From the NCBI GenBank assembly GCA_900315975.1, contig ONBA01000006.1, forward strand, positions 1-64,000: 64,000 nucleotides of DNA, read 5' to 3'. Position numbers and translations under genes: made by a program. The DNA is from an uncultured Ruminococcus sp. GTDB taxonomy: Bacteria > Bacillota_A > Clostridia > Oscillospirales > Ruminococcaceae. The notes under the pieces are model-generated. The model had not been told where the DNA came from. It saw only the letters and a program-made list of their open reading frames with translations, and made no database searches. How positions within the stretch are numbered: position 1 is the first letter of the stretch; every line of letters begins with the position of its first letter. Shown one piece after another: positions 53,267 through 62,524 of this stretch.

Positions 53267-54433
53267 ATGCCAATGTATGACGCCAACGATATCGTTGAGC
53301 AGAAAAAAAGAGATAAACGAAGAAAGCGTCTGCTGAAACTTACTGCACTTCTGCTTCTGGCAGGCACCGGCGCGGGAATGTATTTTTCGCGCGAATCATG
53401 GCTGCCAAAGCTAAGAGGAATAGGCAAGCAGTATCAGATAATAGTCAATGACGGACGTCTCGCTGAGGGAAATTTCCCGATAGAAATAAACGGCGGTGCA
53501 GATTATCAGATGGCTTGTTCTGAGGAAAATGTTATAGTTATGAGTGACGCTTACATATACTTTTACAATACGGAAGGCGGTGAAATAAAACGTCGTCAGC
53601 ACGCACTTTCTAATCCCCTGATGGAAGCTTCAAACGGCAGGGCACTGCTTTTTGAAAGCGGCGGAGATGAATTCAGCGTCGAGGACAGCGATGGGGTGCT
53701 GTACGACCACAAGCTTGAAAAGAACATAATGTTCGCACGTATCAGCAAGGACGGCTATGCGGCTGTTGTAACAACTTCTGATAACTATGCCTGCGAGATA
53801 AAGGTCTACGACCGCAAGGGCAGTGAGATATACGGAAGAAAATGCATAGAGCGTGTGAACGATATCAGCTTCAACAACGACAGCTGTGGATGCGTTATAA
53901 GCTATTTTTACGCAGAAAACGGCTCACTTGTAACATCGGTTCAGGAGATATCATTTTCCGAAGAAAAAGAAAAATGGAGTTCACCGGGTCTTGATACGCT
54001 CGGACTTGATGTTTATGGCTTTGAAGGAGGCGCATTTGTGCTCGGTATCGACGCCTGCGGCTATGTAGACAGCCGTGGACAGATAACTTCGCTTTACCGG
54101 TATGAGGGGGAACTGGAAGGCGGTTCGAGCAGTAACGGAAAATCGGCTGTTATAATCAACAGCGACGACAGAAGAAAGTATGTAATGGCACTTTTTGACG
54201 GCGGAAGCACTGAGCCGAGGATAATCGATTTTGATAGTCCTCTCGTTGATGTTACCGTAAAAGATGACATTGCTTATGTCATGAAGAGTGACTCTGTGCT
54301 TGCATACGATTTTAACGGAGAACTCCGTTCAACTGCGTCTGTAAACGATTCATATATCGGTTTCGAGAGAAATAGTGAATATGTATTCCTGAAAAGCTAT
54401 AATAAGATTGACAGAATTAATTACGAATGTTAA
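53267..54433 (+). CDS. single-pass membrane protein with DUF5711-like beta-propeller
   Basis: 388 aa. A charged cytosolic N-terminus (EQKKRDKRRKRLLK) precedes one membrane helix (LTALLLLAGTGAGMYF, about residues 25-40). The extracytoplasmic part is a series of short strands with blade-like repeats (NVIVMSDAYIYFYNTEGGEI; EIKVYDRKGSEIYGRK; VLAYDFNGELRS) in the manner of PQQ/WD-type propellers. Recalled as DUF5711, not verified. AAAGGAGG is 7 nt before the ATG. It is followed by a CvpA-like gene; function unknown. Confidence 0.7.
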   Translation: MPMYDANDIVEQKKRDKRRKRLLKLTALLLLAGTGAGMYFSRESWLPKLRGIGKQYQIIVNDGRLAEGNFPIEINGGADYQMACSEENVIVMSDAYIYFYNTEGGEIKRRQHALSNPLMEASNGRALLFESGGDEFSVEDSDGVLYDHKLEKNIMFARISKDGYAAVVTTSDNYACEIKVYDRKGSEIYGRKCIERVNDISFNNDSCGCVISYFYAENGSLVTSVQEISFSEEKEKWSSPGLDTLGLDVYGFEGGAFVLGIDACGYVDSRGQITSLYRYEGELEGGSSSNGKSAVIINSDDRRKYVMALFDGGSTEPRIIDFDSPLVDVTVKDDIAYVMKSDSVLAYDFNGELRSTASVNDSYIGFERNSEYVFLKSYNKIDRINYEC

Positions 54434-54442
54434 ATTAATGAA

Positions 54443-54478
54443 GGGAGGTCACGCGGACCTTTCCGCGTACAGTCTATG
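54443..54478 (+). promoter_or_regulatory. structured ribosome-binding site with hairpin between Shine-Dalgarno and ATG
   Basis: GGGAGG (54443-54448) is 27 nt from the ATG at 54476. The gap contains ACGCGGA-CCTT-TCCGCGT (54451-54468), a perfect 7-bp hairpin. If folded, it leaves 2 + 7 = 9 nt of effective spacing, which is optimal. No other start codon in this frame occurs between the site and 54476. Confidence 0.6.
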
Positions 54479-55378
54479 GGAAGTCAATTTTGGTGGTTCT
54501 ACGATATTATCGCGATTGCGATCCTCCTCATCTGCATATTCCTTTCAGCAAAAAGAGGCGTGCTGAGAGGAAGTATTGCAGCCGTAGGATGTGTTATAGC
54601 GATTGCACTTGCATTCGGAGTAAGTACAAGTGCTGCTGACAGCGCATATCGGAATACTATGAGAAGCTCAAATATCAAAAAAGTTTCAAAGGTGATAAAG
54701 AAAGACGTATTTATGAATAAGTATTCGGCTTATCTTGAATCACTTGGAGTTAATATTACACCGAGTACCGAAAAGCTCGATAGTATTTTTTCTTCAAAAG
54801 AAGGAAATTATGACGAGGCTCTGTGCAGCTATATCAATAACGTTAACGGCAGAAGAATCTATGAAGACGATGAGGCTTTAGAAGTCGTACATGAGGGATA
54901 TGCCGTTGTTGTCAGCGAAATAGTTTCGCAGTGTATGAGCAAATATACCGCAGAGGTAGCTGCAAACGAGATACGCAGAGACCCCTCAGGTATGAATGAA
55001 CTTATTCCTATGATACACTACCGCGAGGACGGAGACCCCGTACCGCCGGCTAAGTTTATCACTGATAACTATACGGCTCCGGCATATGTTACTATATATA
55101 AGCTTACCGGTATAGTTATTATCTTTGCCGCAGCACTTCTGCTGACACTGTTTACATCATTTTCAATTGCCAGCAAAAGTGAGCCGACACGTACGAGTGA
55201 ATACATTATCGGCGGATTTACAGGTGTGTTCACAGGTGCAGCCATAATATTTGTTGCAGCGGCTTTAGTCCGGCTGTGGGCAGTTCTCGGAAGCAACGAG
55301 ATGCTGTTCTTCAATAACGAAGTTATCGACAAATCAATAATTTTCAAATATTTCTACAACATTGTCTCTAAAATCTGA
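54476..55378 (+). CDS. CvpA-like membrane protein
   Basis: 300 aa. The N-terminus YDIIAIAILLICIFLSAKRG resembles CvpA (colicin V production) proteins, then another helix, a long outside loop of about 150 residues, and two C-terminal helices (IVIIFAAALLLTLFTSF; GGFTGVFTGAAIIFVAAALV). CvpA proteins are linked to envelope homeostasis in Bacteria; the extra loop here is not typical. Its ribosome site is separated from the ATG by a hairpin. It lies between the DUF5711-like gene and clpE. Confidence 0.65.
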   Translation: MGSQFWWFYDIIAIAILLICIFLSAKRGVLRGSIAAVGCVIAIALAFGVSTSAADSAYRNTMRSSNIKKVSKVIKKDVFMNKYSAYLESLGVNITPSTEKLDSIFSSKEGNYDEALCSYINNVNGRRIYEDDEALEVVHEGYAVVVSEIVSQCMSKYTAEVAANEIRRDPSGMNELIPMIHYREDGDPVPPAKFITDNYTAPAYVTIYKLTGIVIIFAAALLLTLFTSFSIASKSEPTRTSEYIIGGFTGVFTGAAIIFVAAALVRLWAVLGSNEMLFFNNEVIDKSIIFKYFYNIVSKI

Positions 55379-55415
55379 GACGTAAAGCAAATTCATTAAC
55401 GGGAGGAACAACAGG

Positions 55416-57728
55416 ATGATAATGTGCAGCAACTGCAAGAAGCGCCCCGCTGTGGTATTTATTACCTCTGTACAGGGGAACGAAAAAAAGAACGAGGGTC
55501 TTTGCCTTGCCTGCGCAAGAGAGAAAAAGATACCGCAGGTCTCTGAGTATATGGACCGTCTCGGCATAACAGATGAAGAGATAGACCAGCTTTCAGACCA
55601 GATGATGGGTATGCTCGACGGCGATTCATTTGAAATGGGCGGCTCAGGCATTATGCCGGAGTTCATATCAAATATGTTCGGTGAACCTAAGGATGAAGGT
55701 GCATCAGAGGACGAAAACTCTGCGGCTGACGATGAACCGAAAGAACCCCGCAAAAAGAGTATCTTCGGCAGAGATAAGACTGAAAAGAAGAAAAGAGAAA
55801 AGGAACTCAAATTCCTCGGAAGCTATTGTACTAACCTCTCACAGAAAGCCGCTGACGGTCAGCTCGACCGTATAATCGGCAGAGATAAAGAAATTGCGCG
55901 TGTAATCCAGATCCTTTCGCGCCGTACAAAGAATAACCCCTGCCTCATCGGTGAACCCGGTGTAGGTAAAACTGCCGTTGCTGAGGGTATCGCTCAGCGT
56001 ATAAACGAGGGAGACGTTCCGTTCAATCTTGCGAATAAGAAGGTATACCTTCTCGACCTTACCGCTCTTGTTGCGGGAACACAGTTCCGCGGACAGTTCG
56101 AGAGCCGCGTTAAGGGTCTCGTAGACGAGGTAAAGCGCGAGGGCAATATCATACTCTTCATTGATGAGGTGCACAACCTTGTAGGAGCAGGCGATTCTGA
56201 GGGCTCGATGAATGCCGCCAATATCCTCAAACCCGCACTCTCACGCGGTGAGGTGCAGGTGATCGGTGCTACAACATTCGGAGAATACAGAAAGTACATC
56301 GAAAAAGATTCAGCACTTGAGCGCCGTTTCCAGCCTGTGACCATTTCTGAACCCAATATCGAGGATACTGTCAATGTACTGCTCGGAATCAAGCAGTATT
56401 ACGAGGATTACCATAAGGTCCATATTTCCGATTATCTCATAAGGGTTTGTGCTGTACTTTCGGAGAGATACATTACCGACCGTTTCCTGCCCGACAAGGC
56501 TATCGACCTCATGGACGAAGGCTGTGCCCATGCGTGCATACGCTCTCCCGAGATAGCGGCATATGCAAATGTACAAAAAGAAATAGAGACTCTTGAAGGT
56601 CTTGAAAAGGAACTTTCAGAGCAGAGTGAACCGGATTATCAGGCACTTGCCGAGGTCAAGAGCAAGCTCATACACGCTCGCGACGATGCTGAAAAACTCC
56701 GCGAAAAGGCTGAAAATGTTCAGGTGACAGAGGAGGATATCACAAAGGTAGTTGAGCTTTGGACCGGTATCCCTGCAAGCAAAATCGCTGAGACAGAGTT
56801 CCTCAAAATTGCAAAGCTTGAAGGACAGCTCAAAAAGCGTGTACTCGGTCAGGACGAAGCAGTCGGAGTTCTTACACGCGCAATAAAGCGTACAAGAGTT
56901 CAGCTCAACAAGCGCCGCAGACCGGCTTCGTTCATTTTCGTAGGACCTACCGGAGTCGGCAAAACCGAGCTTGTAAAGGCTCTGTCTGAGGAGCTTTTCG
57001 ATTCGACTGAACCGCTTATCCGTCTCGATATGACAGAGTATATGGAAAAGCACTCTGTTGCACGAATGATAGGTTCGCCTCCCGGATATGTCGGCTACGA
57101 CGAGGCTGGACAGCTTACTGAAAAGGTACGCCGCAAGCCGTATTCGGTAATTCTTTTTGACGAGATAGAAAAGGCTCATCCTGACGTTATGAATATCCTC
57201 ATGCAGATTCTTGACGAGGGACACATCGACGATGCACAGGGCAGAAATATCAACTTCGAGAATACGATAATATGTATGACTTCTAATGCCGGTTCGACCG
57301 ATAAGAGCGTAGGTGTAGGCTTCAACCGCACTGAAAACGAAATATCACGCGATAAGGCAATGAAGGGTCTCCGCGAATTCCTGCGCCCCGAATTTATCAG
57401 CCGTATCGACGAGATAGTAGTGTTCAGACAGCTCACCAAGGAGGACTTCGCACACATTGCGGCTCTCATGATAGACGAAATGAAGGAACCTCTCGCTGAA
57501 AAGAAAATCACTATCACTTACGACCAGCCTTCACTCGACCTCATTGCGGAAAAGTCGTTCGGCAAACCGTACGGAGCAAGAGATATCCGCCGTGTTATCC
57601 GTCAGGAGATAGAGGATAAAGTGGCTGAGCTTATAATCAATGATTCGTCTGATATCAGCGGTATTGCCATTACTGCGGACGGCGATGAACTTACTGTTAC
57701 CGGTACGAAAAAGGAGATGGCAGAATAA
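55416..57728 (+). CDS. clpE: ClpE-type Hsp100 ATPase with N-terminal zinc finger
   Basis: 770 aa. A zinc finger of the ClpE kind (MCSNCKKRP ... LCLACARE, two CxxC pairs) replaces the ClpC N-domain, then an acidic Ser-rich linker. AAA domain 1: [23 protein letters not shown]; a short coiled middle domain ([14 protein letters not shown]); AAA domain 2: [25 protein letters not shown]. The VGF loop at SVGVGFNRT would dock ClpP. It unfolds damaged proteins for ClpP and in other Firmicutes is heat-induced by CtsR; no clear CtsR box was found, and the gene sits inside the cluster. GGGAGG is 9 nt before the ATG. Confidence 0.93.
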   Translation: MIMCSNCKKRPAVVFITSVQGNEKKNEGLCLACAREKKIPQVSEYMDRLGITDEEIDQLSDQMMGMLDGDSFEMGGSGIMPEFISNMFGEPKDEGASEDENSAADDEPKEPRKKSIFGRDKTEKKKREKELKFLGSYCTNLSQKAADGQLDRIIGRDKEIARVIQILSRRTKNNPCLIGEPGVGKTAVAEGIAQRINEGDVPFNLANKKVYLLDLTALVAGTQFRGQFESRVKGLVDEVKREGNIILFIDEVHNLVGAGDSEGSMNAANILKPALSRGEVQVIGATTFGEYRKYIEKDSALERRFQPVTISEPNIEDTVNVLLGIKQYYEDYHKVHISDYLIRVCAVLSERYITDRFLPDKAIDLMDEGCAHACIRSPEIAAYANVQKEIETLEGLEKELSEQSEPDYQALAEVKSKLIHARDDAEKLREKAENVQVTEEDITKVVELWTGIPASKIAETEFLKIAKLEGQLKKRVLGQDEAVGVLTRAIKRTRVQLNKRRRPASFIFVGPTGVGKTELVKALSEELFDSTEPLIRLDMTEYMEKHSVARMIGSPPGYVGYDEAGQLTEKVRRKPYSVILFDEIEKAHPDVMNILMQILDEGHIDDAQGRNINFENTIICMTSNAGSTDKSVGVGFNRTENEISRDKAMKGLREFLRPEFISRIDEIVVFRQLTKEDFAHIAALMIDEMKEPLAEKKITITYDQPSLDLIAEKSFGKPYGARDIRRVIRQEIEDKVAELIINDSSDISGIAITADGDELTVTGTKKEMAE

Positions 57729-58369
57729 TGGATATCAGAAGATTTGCAGCCGCGTCAGCAGCATTGCTGCTTGCAATGATGTCAGTGACCGGCTGTGGAA
57801 ACAAGTCTGCATCGTCAACTTCTGAGGAAGCAGAAGGAGTCCTTATTCCGTCAGTTGATGCAAATGTTGAAGCAGCGTCAGACGGTCCTAAGCTTTATTT
57901 CAACGACGTTACAGCTGCTCCCGGAGAGATAGCAGAGGTATCACTGTGCGTAAAGGACGCTGCTCAGAAATGGGCAATGTGCGGTATTCATGTCACATTC
58001 AGCGAAGAGCTTGAGTGTCAGATGGAAGACGTGGAAAAGCGTGCGGTAAAGTATACCAAGGGCGATGCTTCTGAGGACAGCATGGGAGCAGTTTGTATGC
58101 TCTGGAGAGACGGTCTGCCGGATGAACTTGTAAATCAGCATCTTGGCTGTCTGTTCTTTACCGAGGTTTTTGAAGCTGATGATGGCGGCGACGGTGAAAT
58201 TGCAAAATTTTACCTGAAGGTACCCGATAATGCTGTGAGCGGAACGGAGTATTCCGTTGGAATATACTATGACCCTGAAATGGATATCTTCATCGATAAG
58301 GCTGGCAATGCGGCTATGCAGAAGTACGTTTTTGAAAACTGGAAGGGTGGCAAGATAACAGTCAAATAA
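57728..58369 (+). CDS. lipoprotein with a cohesin-like domain
   Basis: 213 aa. Signal peptide with lipobox SVTGC (Cys23), then a short Ser/Glu-rich spacer and one beta-sandwich domain of about 160 residues. The latter matches ruminococcal cohesins: VTAAPGEIAEVSLCVKDA, KWAMCGIHVTFS, LGCLFFTEVFEADDGGDGEI, LKVPDNAVSGTEYSVGIYYD, KYVFENWKGGKITV. If correct, this is a minimal, membrane-lipid-anchored scaffoldin for dockerin proteins such as those at 1-752 and 39302-41047. It starts in the clpE stop codon (TAATG). A general immunoglobulin-like domain is the alternative. Confidence 0.7.
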   Translation: MDIRRFAAASAALLLAMMSVTGCGNKSASSTSEEAEGVLIPSVDANVEAASDGPKLYFNDVTAAPGEIAEVSLCVKDAAQKWAMCGIHVTFSEELECQMEDVEKRAVKYTKGDASEDSMGAVCMLWRDGLPDELVNQHLGCLFFTEVFEADDGGDGEIAKFYLKVPDNAVSGTEYSVGIYYDPEMDIFIDKAGNAAMQKYVFENWKGGKITVK

Positions 58370-58382
58370 TGACTGGTGTTCA

Positions 58383-58418
58383 AAAATGGCTGTTTTACGG
58401 CGATTACCATTTGTTTTT
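58383..58418 (+). terminator. weak terminator-like hairpin after the cohesin-like gene
   Basis: AAATGG (58384-58389) pairs with CCATTT (58407-58412), followed by GTTTTTC. The loop is 17 nt; this is the only candidate to end the long cluster. Confidence 0.3.
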
Positions 58419-58464
58419 CACAAATATTCAGGTACGATATGTGACAATTATGTGAAATTGCTTA

Positions 58465-58496
58465 TTGACTTTTCAATTAAAACATGATATTATAAT
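58465..58496 (+). promoter_or_regulatory. promoter of the DUF4190-like gene
   Basis: -35 TTGACT (58465-58470) with TATTAT at 17 bp (58488-58493); a TATAAT at 58491-58496 is 20 bp away. The exact -10 is uncertain. Confidence 0.6.
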
Positions 58497-58533
58497 AAAT
58501 ATAAAATATTCAGATATATGGAGGAAAACTTAA

Positions 58534-59187
58534 ATGGACGAGAATAATCTCAATAACACAGGTATGCCTGAGGGTGCAGATTCTGTTGCTGACAAGATAA
58601 ACGATACTGTTGCAGATGCTGGCAATACTGCTGACTCTGTTGCAGATACTATCACAGATAAGGTTGCTGACGCTGTAAGTACAGTGGGCGAAACTGCTGA
58701 CAACGTTGCTGATAAGGTAGTTGATGCAGTTTCAGACATCGCTGGCGATGTTAAGGATGCTATCACAGGCGGTGCTTCAAACGCTGCTGATACAGCTGCA
58801 AATACAGCAAATTCTGCTGTGAATAATGCTGCTGGTGCATTCAACAATGCAGCAAACAACGTTCAGGACGCTATCAAGCCTGACGCTGTATACACAAACA
58901 ACTTCAATGCAGTTCCTGAACAGCAGGGCAGCAAGACACTTTCTATCGTATCAATGGTACTTGGTATTGTCTCTCTTCTCGGTGGCTGCTGCTGCGGACT
59001 CTTAGGTCTTCCTTGTTCAATAGCTGCTATAGTTACAGGTATTATTGCTAAGGTAAAGAATAAACCCGGTGCTGGTTTTGCTATCGCAGGTATAATCACA
59101 GGTGCTATAGGAATTATTGTTGCTATCGTATCTGTTATCCTTGGTAATGCTATGCTTAAGGATATGGGTGGATTAAAATTCCAGTAA
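58534..59187 (+). CDS. membrane protein with N-terminal Ala/Asp/Val repeats and DUF4190-like C-terminus
   Basis: 217 aa. The first 120 residues are low-complexity, with repeats like VADKINDTVADA, SVADTITDKVADA and NVADKVVDAVSDI that predict an amphipathic helix rod. The last 90 residues have two membrane helices around a GGCCCGLLG turn (SIVSMVLGIVSLL; AIAGIITGAIGIIVAIVSVIL), as in DUF4190 proteins. No enzyme motif. Own promoter upstream. The next gene follows by 6 bp and encodes a DUF2752 protein, a frequent partner. Confidence 0.75.
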   Translation: MDENNLNNTGMPEGADSVADKINDTVADAGNTADSVADTITDKVADAVSTVGETADNVADKVVDAVSDIAGDVKDAITGGASNAADTAANTANSAVNNAAGAFNNAANNVQDAIKPDAVYTNNFNAVPEQQGSKTLSIVSMVLGIVSLLGGCCCGLLGLPCSIAAIVTGIIAKVKNKPGAGFAIAGIITGAIGIIVAIVSVILGNAMLKDMGGLKFQ

Positions 59188-59193
59188 GCTGAA

Positions 59194-59610
59194 ATGAAAA
59201 AAGTCGTTATAACACGAAAAATTAAAGCAGGGATAGTTGTTGCTATCCCTGTTTTATTGGTGATATTATATATATACCGCAATGAATTCATGAGTATCAG
59301 CAAGATATTCGGAAAGTGCGTTTTTCATGAATTGACCGGCTGGCACTGCCCCGGCTGCGGAAATACGAGAAGTCTGCGTGCATTGCTGAACCTTCATCCG
59401 TGGATAGCGATACGCAACAATCCGTCTGTACCAACTCTTGCATTGATAGGAATATGTGCGTATGCGGAACTTGTTTCAGATGTGTTGGGTAAGAAGATAA
59501 AGATACTTCCGAGGAGTATTATTTTCTGGTATTCGGTACTCGGACTGTTCATCGTATATGCTGTTATCAGAAATATATTTCCCGTGCTTGCACCGATTCC
59601 GGAACCGTAA
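59194..59610 (+). CDS. DUF2752 membrane protein
   Basis: 138 aa, three membrane helices. The family motif is seen in order: FHELTGWHCPGCGNTRSLRALL and then an Asn-Pro (AIRNNPSV). The Cys-Pro-Gly-Cys-Gly could bind metal or form a disulfide. Function unknown. Close coupling (6 bp) to the DUF4190-like gene suggests a joint membrane role. The terminator at 59636-59676 ends this pair. Confidence 0.82.
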   Translation: MKKVVITRKIKAGIVVAIPVLLVILYIYRNEFMSISKIFGKCVFHELTGWHCPGCGNTRSLRALLNLHPWIAIRNNPSVPTLALIGICAYAELVSDVLGKKIKILPRSIIFWYSVLGLFIVYAVIRNIFPVLAPIPEP

Positions 59611-59635
59611 AAATGCGGATAATTCAAACAAATAT

Positions 59636-59677
59636 AAAAGGCTGCCTGAAGGAATATTTCCTTTAAGCAGCCTTTTT
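59636..59677. terminator. bidirectional two-tier terminator
   Basis: AAAAGGCTGC (59636-59645) pairs with GCAGCCTTTT (59667-59676), and AAGGAA with TTCCTT inside it (59649-59654 with 59658-59663). T-runs on both strands serve DUF2752 and the heptad-repeat gene. Confidence 0.9.
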
Positions 59678-59730
59678 ATGTCTGTTAACATCGGGCAAAA
59701 GCCGACATTGCTTCATTTACAGAATGAACA

Positions 59731-62502
59731 TTAATCAGAAGTGCCGTCCATAACGTAGATGAACTTGACACTGCCGTTCATGGAATCGGACTTGCCGGAG
59801 AATGTGCCATAGTCGCCGGCAGCTTCTCTTACAGCCTTGAAACGGTCTGTGAGGTCGGGGAGAGCTTCGTCGATTATCTTGCTTACCTTGCTGATTCCCT
59901 CGTCGTTGAACTTCTTCATGCCGTCGTCGAGCTGCTTGGAGCCGTCCTTGAGCTGTCCGATACCGCTTGTGAGAGCCGGTACGCTGTCGTGGAGAGTTGC
60001 AACTCCGTTGTAGAGCTGACCTGCGCCGCCGCTGAGTGTATCTGCACCTGAGCTGAGCTTTGCGAGGTTCTGATAAATCGTAGCTGCGCCATTACCTATC
60101 TGATTGCCGCCATCGAGAAGCTGACCCATGCCCTCGTCGAGAGTGTAAGAGCCGGCATATGCCTTAGCGATACCGTCGTCGAGTGAGTAAGCGCCTGCAT
60201 AGAGCTGAGCAGTGCCTGCCTTGAGGTCGTATGCACCTGCTGAAAGCTGAGCGAGACCGCTGTTGAGGGAGCTGTTGCCGGTCGAAAGCTGACTGAGACC
60301 GGCGATAAGCTGGTCGAGACCGCTTGTCAGACTTCCGCTGCCCTGTGCAAGAGTGGATATACCCTCATCGAGCTTTGCTGCACCGCCGGATACAGTCTTT
60401 GCACCCTGCGAGAGTTCAGCTGTTGAACCTGAGAGTTTGCCTGTACCGTCTGCGAGTGCCTTGCCGCCTTCATCAAGCTGAGCCATGCCCTGCTGTAAAG
60501 ATGCTGAACCTGTCTGAGCTGTACCGAGACCGGCTGAAAGCTGTCCGAGACCATCGCTGACCTCCTTGGCACCTGCTGAGAGAGCACCTGCTCCGGCATT
60601 TACCTGAGCGGCACCTGTTCCGAGCTGTCCTGCACCTGCTGAGAGAGCTGCTGCACCGTCTTTGAGCTGACCGCCGTCCTTCATTGAAGCGGCTATCTGT
60701 TTCTGAGCGTCAATAGTCTGTTCGAGAGTTCCTATTGCGACCGCTATCTCCTGTGATGGAGTTGCTTCGTACAGACCCTTCAAAGCTGCGAGAGCCTGTT
60801 CGTTTGCAGCGATAGTAGTATCGAGACTTGAAGCGGCTGTACCGATTCCGGCTGTGAGATTATCAGCACCTGCTGAAAGCTGAGAAGCACCTGTTTCGAG
60901 CTGTGAAGTACCTGCTGCAAGTGTGTCGGCACCTGTTTTGAGCTGAGAAGCGCCTGCTGCGAGCGAGTCTGCACCGGTTTTAGCCGATGTGATACCTGCT
61001 GCGAGCTGGTCTGCGCCTGACTTTGCACCTGTTATGCCCTGTGAAAGCTGACCTGCTGACGAGCTGAGTGTTTCAGCACCTGCTGCAAGCTGACCTGCTC
61101 CGTCTGCGAGCTGAGCAGTACCGTCTTTTAGCTGACCGCTTCCGTCTGCGAGTGAACCTACACCGCCTCCGAGCTGCTGTGCACCTTCTGAGAGCGCAGC
61201 TGCGCCTTCGTTTACCTTTGTGAAGCCGGCAACGAGTTCATCAGAGCCGGATTTTGCCGAGTCGAGACCCTCACAGAGAGCTGCTGCACCGTTGTCTGCT
61301 GCGTAAAGTCCCTCATAGAGTGAACCCGAGCCGTCTTTGATAAGGTCGAGACCGTTTACAAGCTGAGCTGAGCCGTCCTTTGCAGACTTTATACCTGTTG
61401 TGAATTTGCCTGTTGAATCAGAGAGTGTCTTTGCACCGTCTGAAAGCTGTTTTGCACCGCTGCTAAGTTCGTCTGCGCCGTTTTTGAGACTGAGTGAACC
61501 GTCGTAAAGCTTATTGATTCCGCTTGTGAGGTCGCCGGATTTGTCTGAGAGTTCGCTTATACCGTCGTAGAGCTTTGCTGTACCCTCTGTAAGCTGATTT
61601 GCACCGTCGCGGAGCTGAGTGAGTTTATCTTCGAGGTCGCTTACATCGAAATTCTCATCGAGGTCGAGCTTTGTGAAAATTTCATTTGAAACTACTGTAA
61701 CAGAAGTGTTCATCTCGAAATCTGTAACGTCTGCCTCGATTTCAAAGCTCTCGGGCAGCTCGATATCAAGCGACTTTATATCATCGAGGGCAAGGCTCTT
61801 GTTAAGTCCCGGGAATGCTGCACCAACGGCGATAAGGCGGTTTCCGTCCGATATTACCTTGCCGTTTGTGACTTCAACGTTTACGAATTTGCCAGTATCG
61901 AGGACTGCTGCACTTGCTGTCATGAAAGGAACATATATATCGGTCTTTTTGCCGTTTATAGTTTTGGTTACTTTCTGCTTGTTTGTATACTCCCAACGGA
62001 TAGTTACGTGACCGCTCTTACCTGTGAGGTCTTCGGGAGAAATCTCCTTGCCGTCGAGAAAATAGGTTATCTTTACGTCAACGGGAAGCTCTTTATTTGT
62101 CTTGCCCTTGTAGTAAATATCGCTGCCCTTTGTTGACCAGTTGAGAGCATTGCCGGTTTGTGTGTATTCCTCGTTGCCTTTTACATTTTCAATATCAGTC
62201 AGGTCTGAGATATCTGCAAGACTGTCGAGGGCGGGAGTATTTTTCAGCCAGTCACTGACTACAACGTCCTTTACAGTAGAATCGTTTTTGCAGAGGACGT
62301 AAACGGTCTCGTCCTTGTACGCTTCTCCGTCGACTGTTTTTCTTGCAGTATTGCGTATCTTTTCAGCGTTGTCGTTAGTTTTTGCCGCAACAGTATCAGC
62401 TGCGGACTTGTCTGTATTCTTTGCGTATGCGATAGAGCCTGTTGCAGCGGCTGAAACTGCTACTGCGAGGACTGCGGCTGCGATTCTCTTATAATTTTTC
62501 AT
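59731..62502 (-). CDS. secreted giant heptad-repeat protein (RND-associated)
   Basis: 923 aa from ATG 62502, chosen because AAGGA lies about 9 nt upstream; ATGs at 62511 and 62520 lack such spacing. Signal peptide MKNYKRIAAAVLAVAVSAA. Residues about 30-290 are a folded domain with strands. From about 295 to 880 there are roughly 70-80 heptads of GAxxLxx (GADQLAA, GADSLAA, GASQLKT, GADTLAA, GTSQLET), which in YhgE/Pip and MMPL proteins form long rods. A short end domain follows with no C-terminal membrane anchor. It follows the RND permease gene, probably in one operon. Confidence 0.8.
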   Translation of the reverse strand: MKNYKRIAAAVLAVAVSAAATGSIAYAKNTDKSAADTVAAKTNDNAEKIRNTARKTVDGEAYKDETVYVLCKNDSTVKDVVVSDWLKNTPALDSLADISDLTDIENVKGNEEYTQTGNALNWSTKGSDIYYKGKTNKELPVDVKITYFLDGKEISPEDLTGKSGHVTIRWEYTNKQKVTKTINGKKTDIYVPFMTASAAVLDTGKFVNVEVTNGKVISDGNRLIAVGAAFPGLNKSLALDDIKSLDIELPESFEIEADVTDFEMNTSVTVVSNEIFTKLDLDENFDVSDLEDKLTQLRDGANQLTEGTAKLYDGISELSDKSGDLTSGINKLYDGSLSLKNGADELSSGAKQLSDGAKTLSDSTGKFTTGIKSAKDGSAQLVNGLDLIKDGSGSLYEGLYAADNGAAALCEGLDSAKSGSDELVAGFTKVNEGAAALSEGAQQLGGGVGSLADGSGQLKDGTAQLADGAGQLAAGAETLSSSAGQLSQGITGAKSGADQLAAGITSAKTGADSLAAGASQLKTGADTLAAGTSQLETGASQLSAGADNLTAGIGTAASSLDTTIAANEQALAALKGLYEATPSQEIAVAIGTLEQTIDAQKQIAASMKDGGQLKDGAAALSAGAGQLGTGAAQVNAGAGALSAGAKEVSDGLGQLSAGLGTAQTGSASLQQGMAQLDEGGKALADGTGKLSGSTAELSQGAKTVSGGAAKLDEGISTLAQGSGSLTSGLDQLIAGLSQLSTGNSSLNSGLAQLSAGAYDLKAGTAQLYAGAYSLDDGIAKAYAGSYTLDEGMGQLLDGGNQIGNGAATIYQNLAKLSSGADTLSGGAGQLYNGVATLHDSVPALTSGIGQLKDGSKQLDDGMKKFNDEGISKVSKIIDEALPDLTDRFKAVREAAGDYGTFSGKSDSMNGSVKFIYVMDGTSD

Positions 62503-62524
62503 AATAGTCATCCTTTCCAATATA

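Noticed and set aside
59731..62502. CRISPR- or satellite-like DNA in the heptad-repeat gene
   Set aside because: The repeats are at protein level with variable codons; no identical DNA repeat-spacer pattern.
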